This document shows positions 55,173-64,000 of a stretch of DNA of 64,000 nt, piece by piece. Under the pieces are notes generated by a model that made no database searches, had not been told where the DNA came from, and saw nothing but the letters and a program-made list of their open reading frames with translations. Source of the DNA: Rhinopithecus roxellana (taxonomy: Eukaryota; Chordata; Mammalia; Primates; Cercopithecidae); the NCBI RefSeq assembly GCF_007565055.1, contig NC_044558.1:78641444-78705443 (forward strand), in the 5' to 3' direction. The stretch's first letter is position 1; every line of letters begins with the position of its first letter. The translations under genes and the position numbers were made by a program.

Positions 55173-56715
55173 TTAATTAAACATTTTTTTAAAATTAAAT
55201 ACGTTTAAAAATCTAAACCCACATACACGCACTGCTGTTGTTATTGACTTTTAATTGCAGGTAGATACTTCCCCCTGCCCCAAGTCCTGGGCCTAAGGGC
55301 TACTATTTCTCTGTTACAAGGAGGTGGTTACAAATGTTGGAGTTATTCAAGGTGTTAGAACACCCAAGGGAGATCCTCTAGTTGACTTATCCAAGAGGAA
55401 AAGAGGTCTGCAAAGGGCATGTCTTTCTCCCTGCATCACTAAGTGCTAATTAGGACTGTGTTCTCATCCTACCAGAAATCCTCATAGCACCAGAGATGTA
55501 CATCCTCCACTTTGGGAAGCATGGGACTAGAAGGTCAAGTTCATACTCCTCAGTCAAATCTTTATGAATTTCCATGATCAGACTCGACTTCCCCTGACCC
55601 ATCCATCCCAAGCATCCCCTACTCATCCCTCTTTGCCTTCAGAGCTCCCCCACCCGCACAGCAGCTCAGGCTCCGACCCCATATACACAGGGGTTGCTCC
55701 TCCATGGAAGGTAGCCAAATGGTAATGAAGGGTGTTCTTTGTTGTTTAAAGCCTGTCTGCCCAGTAGAGCTCAGGGATGAGTGTTTTGCTGCTTTTTTCT
55801 CCATTGTCTTCCAACAGCCTTGCTGAGTTACTGGCACATAGTAGATGCACAGAAAACACATGCTAAATATTCTTGTATGAATTATTACTTGGGCTAACTC
55901 AGGAAGTAATCCATTCCCAATCTAGTGCCAGTATATTCTCGAGCATATTAGCAAAAGGTACCTCTGTCTCAATATACTTTATTTCCATCTAATAGAAAAT
56001 CATCAAATATGATTGATTGGATTGAAGAAGACACTTTACTGCCATCTGCTGTAACAGTGTCCTACTGAATATCGAAATCTATCATCTCTGCTGTGGGTCA
56101 GGGAGTATCATGCGTTGCCCAACCTATTCAACTGTTCTCAGCAGCCCTGAGTGTGTTCAGACACCTGCAGACTGGGCACCCACCTGATGGGAGTGGGGGC
56201 TGGTGCTCAGCTGAAAGTTTGTACTCTGTGGCCTTCAACGACCCTTTTATTAGAAATAGTTTACCCAAGAGGAATTCTCTGCTCCGATCAGCGTGAATGA
56301 TTCACATACCCTCCATTGGCCTTTCGTCCTGTGCTCTGCCCACCGTGACCCCTGTAATATCCAGGGAGCTTCATCTGTTGATAAATTTCAGATTCTGATC
56401 TACAAAAATAACACACAGCTTAGAGTAAATAAATCAATGACGTTAATACACCAGAAAATAATTTCTATCATAAGGATATGCCATGTCCAAAAGCAGGCAC
56501 ACAGAAATCTTGCAGAGAAATGAGTCTGCAACTTTGTCGGTAAAAAGAGCTCAGGGAAGGGAGGGAACTCTTCTGCTGAGGCCTCTGAAGGCATGAGGAG
56601 GGCTTTGGGAGGGTGGTGTGGTGATTTTGGATGGGTGACTTTTGGCATTTCCCTTCCAATTTTGTTCCATTACACCCCAAATCTCTGCAGTTCAGGGACA
56701 TTATTTTGTCTAGAT
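55173..56715. other. Unassigned stretch with L2-like fragments
   Basis: 'ttccatgatcagactcgact' and 'tgagttactggcacatagta' (55,570-55,870) recall L2. The rest is unassigned and no gene is seen. Confidence 0.5.
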
Positions 56716-56927
56716 CAGAGGTCAAGAAACTCGTTTTTACTTTAAATTTACATTAAACTTACTTTAAGGTAAAGGACCACACAGTAAATATTTTAGGCTT
56801 TTGGGGTCATGTAATCTCAGCCACGCCTACTCAACTCTGCCTTCATCCTGCCAAAGCAGTCACAGAGGATACTGTACAAATGGATGTGCCAGGATCTGGC
56901 CCAGGGGCAGTAGCTTGCTGATGCCTG
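56716..56927. mobile_element. MER1-type hAT-Charlie DNA transposon
   Basis: 'taaaggaccacacagtaaat' and 'attttaggcttttggggtca', 'actcaactctgcc' and 'gatctggcccaggggcagta' match a common non-autonomous hAT element. The ends 'cagaggtcaagaaact' and 'tagcttgctgatgcctg' are imperfect inverted repeats. The 8-bp flanks 'gtctagat' and 'acctagat' agree at six positions. Confidence 0.8.
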
Positions 56928-57415
56928 ACCTAGATTGCAGCTCTGAATTTTACTGCCACTATTAAGTGACAGTGAAACAGCAAGTAAAAAGATCCTGCTA
57001 CCCTCACCTGCTTCAAATATTCACAGCACAGGACATGGAGATGCCTCTCTCACTCTGTGCTGAGGAAACATCCAGTTACCCACAGGTACCCCAGCCTGCA
57101 AACGCTGAGAAGCCTGAACTCCCCTGAGGAGAGACACCGGCTGGGCACCTGTCTCATCTGAGTTTCCCTGGGGAATAAATACCCCTCAGCATTCTCACTG
57201 GGAGGTTATACATTTGGCTACAAATGCGTTATTCGAACACTGCAATCATTGCTTTTTCTTTTCTAGTTGGGAAGTAAATGATATGGACTATTGGATCAAA
57301 CAGGGTTTTAAAAGAGCTTGGGTATTCATACCCACTGTCAAGTGACAAGACCTGTGGAGTAGCTCTGGAGAGGAGATGTGAGGTGACTTCTTCACACGGA
57401 AAAACACAAAAGGGA
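56928..57415. other. Unassigned stretch
   Basis: No gene or repeat recognised. Confidence 0.5.
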
Positions 57416-57706
57416 GGCCGGGCGCAGGGTCTCATGCCTGTAATTGCAGCACTTTGGGAGGCCGAGGCAGCAGGATCACTTGAGTCCAGAAGTTCGAGAC
57501 CAGTTTGGGCAACATAGGAAAACCCTGTCTCTACAGAAAATTTAAAAAATTAGCTGGGCGTGGTGGCGCACATCTGTAGTCTCAGCTACTTGGGAGGCTG
57601 AGGTGGGAGGATCACTTGAGCCCAGGAGTTTAAGGCTGCAATGAACTACGATCATGTCACTGCACTCCAGCCTGGGTGATGGAGTGAGACACTGTCTCTA
57701 AGTGCT
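57416..57706 (+). mobile_element. AluJ
   Basis: A diverged dimeric Alu: 'ggccgggcgcagggtctcat', 'gaccagtttgggcaacatag', 'gctgcaatgaactacgatca' and 'gacactgtctct'. Confidence 0.92.
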
Positions 57707-58329
57707 AGTAATTACAATAATAGTAATAATCATAATGAAGGAACTGTTATCTCTTAAGGACAATCTCTTAGGTCAAGGTGGATCCCAACAGAGATTTCTT
57801 CTACAGACACTCTTATTCTAAATAAATACAACTTTTTACCATTAAATTTGTTTAGAGAAACTGGTTACAGTTCACAATGCCCTGTCTGGCGCCAGTTTGG
57901 AAGATTCATCCATAGCGTGTTCTGGCATTCATGTCAGAAAACCACCATTTTTAGTTTGAGATGTCTTATTTCGTGAATAATTTTAATGTGACATTCTAAT
58001 CTGTGCCCCCGTATCAGCCCAAACCCACCTCCTTCAGTCTTCCAGGTTTCCCTGGATGGCAACCCCATTCTTCTAAAACCCATGCCAAAACCACACTGTC
58101 ACCCTTCGTTCTTCTCATTTTCTCACACCTCTATGTGACAGGCGAGGGAAACCTGTCAGCGCTACCTTTGAATAGCCAGAATCAGAGCTCTCCTCACCAT
58201 CTAAACGGTCACCACCCTCACCTAAGAAACCATCCTCAGCTGCCTGCCTTCACGCACTGGCTTCCTAACTTCTCGCCTTCTGTTTTCACCTGTTCCTTTT
58301 AGTTTATGCAGTGAGTCTAATAAAAAGGA
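57707..58329. other. Unassigned stretch
   Basis: No gene or repeat family recognised. Confidence 0.5.
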
Positions 58330-58925
58330 GACCAAGTCCTGCCCGTTCTTGATTCAAACCCGAAGGCTCCTCAGGATGCACTAAGTAAGATCTAAACTCC
58401 TTGCAAGGACCCATGTGTCTCTGCGTATTCCACCCCCATCCCATCCATCTCTATCACCTCATCTCTGGGCCTCCTTCTCCTGGCACACCCCAGCCCAGCT
58501 TCACTGGTCTCCTTTCTGTTCCCTGAAATGTTCATTCTCAGGGTCCCAGGGCCTTTGCATCTGCTGTTCCCACTTCCTGCAATGCTCTTTCCCCAGGCAC
58601 ATGCCTGGCATATTTGCTTACTCCCTTCAAGTCCTCTCCAAATTCCATCTTCCCAGTGAGGATCTCCTGGCCGCCATCCTAGAATTGCAATTTCATCTTC
58701 CTACATCAGCTTTTTCTATTGCCCTTCCTGCTTTACTTTTCTTTCCAGCACTTTTTCTCTCTAATATAGCACATATTATTCGTTTTGGGTTTGTTTCCCT
58801 TTCAGTATGTAAACTTCACCTGTCTTGGTCATTGCTTTAGTTTATAGTGCATGGAATGTACTACATTATAAAATATAATGTGCATGGTCAACATTCCACA
58901 AACATCTATTGAATAACAGATAGCC
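58330..58925 (+). mobile_element. L2 3' end
   Basis: 'ggtcccagggcctttgcatc', 'tgctgttcccacttcctgca', 'tgctctttccccaggcacat', 'gtatgtaaacttcacctgtc' and 'caaacatctattgaataaca' follow L2 order over nearly 600 bases. The long open frame over it has no real product. Confidence 0.85.
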
Positions 58926-59481
58926 AAAGAGGCGGGAGAATCATAAACTGTACATCCTTTATACAGATCCTACTTCCATCTGTTCAATGTGGTTTTAACA
59001 ATCACACATTTTTAATGAAAGGATACAAATCATTAATAAGTAAACATTACCATTTCTCTTCTAATTAAATAAATCCAAACAAACGTGACAAACATTTTTC
59101 ATCTAGCTGGCAAAATTAATTCCATAAAGTGATAATACCTTGTAGCTGCAAGGTTACAATAAATTGGAATATCCTGACAATGAGAACATGCACAGGTACA
59201 ACTTTTTGCAGACTATCTTGGCGAGATATAATCAAAACCTTAGCAGTTATCACATAAGGAGGTTTCCAGGGTTTGGAGGTGCTTTGTACCTGTGATTCCA
59301 ATTTAAATAATAATCATAGAGAAGCAACCACAGAGGCAGGCAGAGATATATCACAGCATCTTACCCCAGCATTGCTTATAATCTCCAAACTCTGGAAACC
59401 TCCTTAATATTCAGTAGTGGAAATTAAAGTATACCTCAACCACAGGCTGAGATATGATGACACATTAAAATATTTCTTAGA
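58926..59481. other. Unassigned stretch
   Basis: No gene or repeat recognised. Confidence 0.5.
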
Positions 59482-59605
59482 GGCCAGGTGAGGTGGCTCA
59501 CGTCTGTAATCTCAGCACTTTGGGAGGCTGAAGTGGGTGGATCATCTGAGGTCAGGAGTTCGAGACCAGCCTGGCCAGCATGATGAAACCCCGTCTCTAC
59601 TAAAA

Positions 59606-59636
<31 letters not shown>

Positions 59637-59817
59637 AAAAATTAGTCGGGCATGGTGGCACATGCGTGTAATCCCAGCTACTCAGGAGGCTGAGGCAGGA
59701 GAATTGCTTGAACCCGGGAGGTGGGGGTTGCAGTGAGCCAAGATCGTGCCACTGCACTCCAGCCTGGGCAACAAGAGCAAAACTCTGTCCCCTCAAAAAA
59801 TAATAATAATAAAACAA
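59482..59817 (+). mobile_element. Alu (S-like) with (CA)n in the middle linker
   Basis: A full dimeric Alu. The central A-rich linker holds about 13 CA units (59,606-59,631). The tail contains AAT units. Confidence 0.93.
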
Positions 59818-60719
59818 AATCTTTTTAAGGAGGCAATTGAGTAACATGGGGAAAGTGCACAGGGTACTGTAAATTGAAAAGTCGAAAAAAACACCATGTT
59901 TAAAGGTAGAGGATATACCAAAGTTTCATCTTGTTTACAAAGGAATGGCTACAGAGAAAAGAGATAAATAGATAACAACTGGAGATCGGTAGATAACAAC
60001 TCATGGATGTTTTTAAGGCTTTTGCTACACATTACCAACATTTTCTGTAGAAGGTCACACTTCTACTGTCTCCTTGGTAGTGCAGGAAACACTCATTCCA
60101 TTTTAACCTCACAGATACAACCTATTATTACTTTCTAATAGAGTTAACAGTGATTCTCTCTAGGTAATAGGATGCTAAGTAAAAATTACTATGTTCTGTG
60201 TACTTATCTGCATTCAACCAATGTTAGCAGCAGATGTGCATCAATTTCCCAATTTAAACATTTGTTTTGAAAAATTGAACTATTTTGCTTGAATAAATGA
60301 TTCCCTCATCACTTACGTAATGATGGAAAATGGTCCCAACATAGACAGAAAACTGGAGTTTTCTGGAAAAGGCATGGGATTTGAAATTAATAGAGATGGA
60401 TTTCCTTCCTTTTTTATCATCTGTCTATAATTTTTTTTTTAGCCACATAGTAGCAATATGAGGATAATGGCACCAATAATGTTTTGAGTAGCCACTGACC
60501 AATTGTAAATATCAATTATTGTTTCAGAGTGCGTTCGTTCTGGGAAGCCCTCTATCAGACTCACCTGGGGTATTTTAACACAAATGAGGATTTCGAGGAC
60601 ATACACAGGCTTCCTAAATAACTCTGTAGCAGTTGATAGTCCAGGAATCTGCAAGCAAAATTAGCTCACCTGGTGTTTCTACAGTTCACTCGATTCTGAA
60701 AGCCAACATGCTGAATTAA

Positions 60720-60722
<3 letters not shown>
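59818..60722. other. Unassigned; possible MER5A-like relic
   Basis: About 60,560-60,700 ('tcagactcacctggggtatt', 'ccaggaatctgc', 'ctcacctggtgtttctac') faintly resembles a MER5A hAT element. The rest is unassigned. Confidence 0.35.
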
Positions 60723-60759
<37 letters not shown>

Positions 60760-61038
60760 AGACGGAGTCTCTCTCTCTTCAAGGCTGGAGTGCAGTGGCC
60801 GGATCTTGGCTCACTGCAAGCTCCGCCTCCCGGGTTCACGCCATTCTCCTGCCTCAGCCTCCCGAGTAGCTGGGACTACAGGTGCCCGCCACCTCGCCCG
60901 GCTAGTTTTTTGTATTTTTAGTAGAGATGGGGTTTCACCGTGTTAGCCAGGATGGTCTCAATCTCCTGACCTTGTGATCCATCTGCCTCGGCCTCCCAAA
61001 GTGCTGGGATTACAGGCGTGAGCCACCGTGCCCAACCG
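60723..61038 (-). mobile_element. AluYR-type (Old World monkey), minus strand
   Basis: A reverse, nearly consensus Alu with 'gtgcagtggccggatcttgg', 'cccggctagttttttgtatt' and a 38-base T run. The base pattern matches the other AluYR copy. The target duplication 'gaattaacaa' is perfect (60713-60722 and 61039-61048). Confidence 0.92.
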
Positions 61039-61745
61039 GAATTAACAAATATTTTTAAATGGAGTGTTTCTTCTTCTGAATTCTTGTAATACCTTGAACA
61101 ACCTTAAAGGATGGCATTCTTTTACTCGTTAAAAATGGAGCTCGCCAAAGGCCTGTTTTGTTTAAATCAAGCAGGTTAAATGAGAATTGACCGTGGCAAA
61201 GTTGAAGTCCATTTGGGGATATGTAAATAAGTGTTCCTGAAATGCACTTGAACGTCTAAGATCTAAGAATTCCCCTCAGCTCTTCTATAACTCTATTCAT
61301 GTGATTGGTTTTCTCTCCCTATTCTGTCTGTTCTTACTCTACAGTTGATGGAACTCTGCTCATTTGAAAGGATTTGCTAAATGGCTAGAGTTTCTGGGTC
61401 TGAAAGGAAGACGTTTGCTGCCTGGGTGGTTATAAGAGTCTGAACTTCCTCAGCTGTAGTGTCACAGATTCAGGGGGGCAAGCACGCAGAGAAACACGTC
61501 TTTTCATTAATAAAGGAGATTAGCCATAACATTTCTTGGCAGCTGTTTCAGCAGACGGCTTGTTATCACGACAAGCATTTTTTTAAAGACTCACAATGAT
61601 AAACAATATGTCACAACAGCTGCCAAAGTGTGTTTTATGCAGTGACTTTCCATATGTAGCTTAGGAGGGTTTTTTTTTTTTTTTTTTTTTTTTATTCCTC
61701 CCTGGGACTAACCACGTCCTGTTGGCTGAAGGAAGTTATAGAGGG
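61039..61745. other. Unassigned stretch
   Basis: A T run lies at 61,671-61,694. No gene or repeat family recognised. Confidence 0.5.
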
Positions 61746-62102
61746 TGATATGGTTTGCCTGTGTCCCCACCCAAATCTCATCTTGAATTGTAGCTCCCAC
61801 AATTCCCAGGTGTTGTGGCAGGGACCCTGTGGGCGATAATTGAAACATAGGGGTGGTTTACCCCATACTCTTCTTGTGGTAGTAAGTCTCACAAGATCTG
61901 ATGGTTCTATAAGGAGAAACCCCTTTTGCTTTGTTCTCATTTTCTGTCTTGCTGCCGCCATGTAAGAAGTGTGTTTTGCCTTCTCCCATGATTGTGAGGC
62001 CTCCCTAGCCATGTGGAACTGTGAGTCCATTAAACCTCTTTTTCTTTATAAATTATCCCATCTCAGGTATGTCTTTATCAGCAGTGTGAAAACAGACTAA
62101 TA
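61746..62102 (+). mobile_element. THE1-type solo LTR
   Basis: It runs from TGATATGGTTTGCCTGTGTC to 'gtgaaaacagactaata'. The 5-bp target duplication 'gaggg' is perfect (61741-61745 and 62103-62107). No internal region is present. Confidence 0.92.
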
Positions 62103-62373
62103 GAGGGGGAATCCCGTAACATAAACATGACGGACCAATGGTGCTTTATTTCTAAGCCACAGTTCAGTCTGAAGTCCACAAAGGCTTTACTCTCATGTCA
62201 GCTCAGGTTACAGCGAGATGTGAGCTAGTGCCTTGAGAAGGGCTCTTAGCATGTACCCTGTTGACACTTCCACTGCCTCCTCCAACAAGCAGCTTCATCT
62301 ATCACCTGGATGGTTACCCCAGCCTCCCTTGCAATCTCCATTCCATTCCCCACACGTTCACCAAGCATCCAGT

Positions 62374-62700
62374 TAGTTTTTTTTTTTTTAATTATATTTT
62401 AGAGACAGGGTCTTGCTCTATCACTCAAGCCATAGTTAGAGTGCAGTGGAATAATCACAGCTTAGAACAATCACAGCTTGATGCAACCTCCAAATTCCTG
62501 GGCTCCAGTGATCCTCCTATCTTGGCCTCCCAAGTACTACAGGAGCACGCCATAGTGCCCAACTAATTTTTCAAATTTTTTTGTAGACACAGAATCTTGT
62601 TTGTTGCCCAGGCTGGTCTTGAACCCCTGGCTTCAAGCAATCCTTCCTCCTCATGCTCCCAAAGTGCTGAGATTACAGGTGTGAGCATGGCACCCAGCCC
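62374..62700 (-). mobile_element. AluJ, minus strand
   Basis: A reverse, strongly diverged Alu: 'agagacagggtcttgctcta', 'ttgcccaggctggtcttgaa' and the end 'gcacccagcccc'. 'gaacaatcacagctt' is a small internal duplication near 62,465. Confidence 0.88.
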
Positions 62701-62754
62701 CAAGTAGTTGTCTTAAACGTATATCAGAATGTGCTTCTCCCCTACTTAAAAGTA

Positions 62755-63470
62755 GTAAAATAGGCCAGACACAGAAAGAAATACACTGCATAATCTTACT
62801 TACATGTGAAATACTTTTTAAAAGGTTACCTATATAAAAACAGAATAGAAAAGTGGTCACCAGTGGTGGGGAAGGGAGGATAAATGCAGGTTAAAGGGTA
62901 GAAAGATGCAGTTATGGAGGATGAATAAATCTAGATATCTAATATATAGCAAAAGGACTGTGGTTAGTAATAGAGTACAATATTGTGTACTAAAAATTTG
63001 CTGAGAAGGCTAGGCATAGTGGCTCACGCCTGTAATCCCAGCACTTTGGGAGGCCAAGGCAGTCAGATCACCTGAGGTCAGGAGTTTGAGACTAGCCTGG
63101 CTGACATGGTGAAATCCTGTCTCTACTAAAATACAAAAATTAGGTGGGTGTGGTGGTGCGTGCCTCTAATCCCAGATACTTGGGAGGCTGAGGCAGGAGA
63201 ATTGCTTGAACCCAGGAGGCGGAGTTTGCAGTGAGCTACAATCACACCACTGCACTCTAGCCTGAACGACAGAGCCAGACTCCATCTCAAAAAAACAAAC
63301 AAACAAACAAACAAAATTGCTGAGAGTAGATTTTAGATACTCTTGCCATTAAAATAAAGGTAACAAGTGATGGGCATGCTAATTTTGTTGACTGCAGTAA
63401 CCATTTTACTATGTACATATGTATCAACAAAATCTGTTGTGTACCTTAAATTGATGCAATATTCAAAAAT
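62755..63470 (+). mobile_element. L1M 3' UTR, split by an Alu
   Basis: 'gaaaagtggtcaccagtggt', 'aaggactgtggttagtaata' and, after the Alu, 'actatgtacatatgtatcaa' and 'aatctgttgtgtaccttaaa' match an older L1 3' UTR. Confidence 0.75.
63007..63312 (+). mobile_element. Alu (S-like), inserted in L1M
   Basis: A full dimeric Alu with a tail of CAAA units. The flanks 'aaaatttgctgaga' (62993-63006) and 'aaaattgctgaga' (63313-63325) are the target duplication. Confidence 0.93.
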
Positions 63471-64000
63471 CTTCACTAATTTTGCCCTAGGAGAACATTG
63501 TTGCCTGCTTGAGGTCCTGCCCGTCTCTGCAATCTAATTTTCTATGACTTCATCCTGTGCTCATTCCATTTTTCTGTAGTTTCCGGCATGTGCCAAGCCC
63601 GTTGTCTGTCTCTAGGTTTTCACACACCTGTTCCCACTCTCATGGATACTTTCTGCCTCACAGAAGATTATCTTCTCAGCTTTAGCTTAAAAGTCAGGTT
63701 GACACAGAGAAGAAACTGTATGCTATAGATTACAACCATTAGTGAGCAGTGAAATCAACTTTAGTTGGCCCTAAACGAGACCATTTCTTAGCTCAGAATA
63801 GAGAGGTGAGGATCACCAGGCACGGTTGTTAGGAGCCAGGTATTTCCAGTTCTCTTCAGGCCATATGGCTGACGTGACCTCCTGACCACTTTAGGGTTGG
63901 CTGGAAGCACGTGATTAAAACTGGCTGAAGAATGGATGAAGAAATAACGTGATTAGTTTCCAGGCCAGAACATTTACATGCTAATATGACTTGGAAGAGC
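63471..64000. other. Unassigned stretch
   Basis: No gene or repeat recognised up to the end of the window. Confidence 0.5.

Noticed and set aside
58415..58840. 141-codon open frame
   Set aside because: It lies within L2 3' sequence and has no recognisable product.
1..64000. tRNA, snRNA or other structured RNA genes, and CRISPR-like arrays
   Set aside because: I looked for conserved box A/B, U6-type starts and regularly spaced repeats, and found only Alu internal promoter relics and microsatellites.

Overview
The window is primate nuclear DNA, most likely from an Old World monkey. The composition is that of a mammalian gene desert or large intron: old and young LINE-1, Alu, MIR, L2, MaLR solo LTRs, ERV LTRs and many microsatellites. 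Two young Alu copies (16,880-17,180 and 60,723-61,038) carry base combinations I know from the AluYR subfamilies of Old World monkeys (for example 'gagatccggccactgcac' and 'aaaactagcc'), and both are bounded by perfect target-site duplications. I see no functional multi-exon gene, no tRNA or rRNA and no CRISPR. The species and chromosome cannot be fixed from the sequence alone.

Two gene-derived loci stand out. At 14,417-16,235 a processed copy of keratin 8 (KRT8) lies on the minus strand with its whole 483-codon reading frame open, a 5' UTR of about 59 nt, a 3' UTR with AATAAA, a long poly-A tail and a target-site duplication of about 21 bp. At 1,690-3,600 the minus strand carries a broken relic of the last-exon region of a TMEM132-family gene (closest, from memory, to TMEM132B). 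The ectodomain part has frameshifts and stops, but the transmembrane and cytoplasmic part is still an open frame of 199 codons. A second, shorter copy of its juxtamembrane part lies beyond an Alu.

Region by region: 0-10 kb holds the TMEM132 relic, an L1 3' end, a THE1-type LTR split by an Alu, and scattered Alus. 10-21 kb holds an MST-type LTR split by an Alu, old LINE fragments on the minus strand, the KRT8 retrocopy inside one of them, a putative ERV LTR, MIRs, and a THE1-type LTR nested in an MLT1-type LTR. 21-31 kb is sparse, with MIR and L2 relics, a GATA tract with longer-period structure, a hairpin, and a CCTT tract beside an AluJ. 31-38 kb is a nearly full-span but dead L1 inserted into an older LINE and itself hit by a MER9-type LTR and an Alu. 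It has lost most of ORF1, has a mutated reverse transcriptase motif, and carries a displaced copy of its own ORF2 start. 38-46 kb has a 600-bp polypurine tract with a 208-bp repeat period and several further L1 pieces in both orientations, one interrupted by an MST-type LTR. 46-54 kb has microsatellites, a TGGA minisatellite, an ERV1-type LTR with a 123-bp duplicated piece about 1 kb away, and a second GATA tract. 54-64 kb has Alus, an L2, a MER1-type hAT element, a THE1-type LTR and an L1 3' end.

The genes do not form a pathway. The window mainly records layered retrotransposition plus several apparent copy-and-paste rearrangements. I did not find an evident new biological system. The best leads are the intact KRT8 retrogene, the partly open TMEM132 relic with its duplicate, and the displaced duplications at 32.6/33.1 kb and 48.4/49.4 kb. 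Repeat family names are from memory of consensus sequences, and boundaries are by eye.
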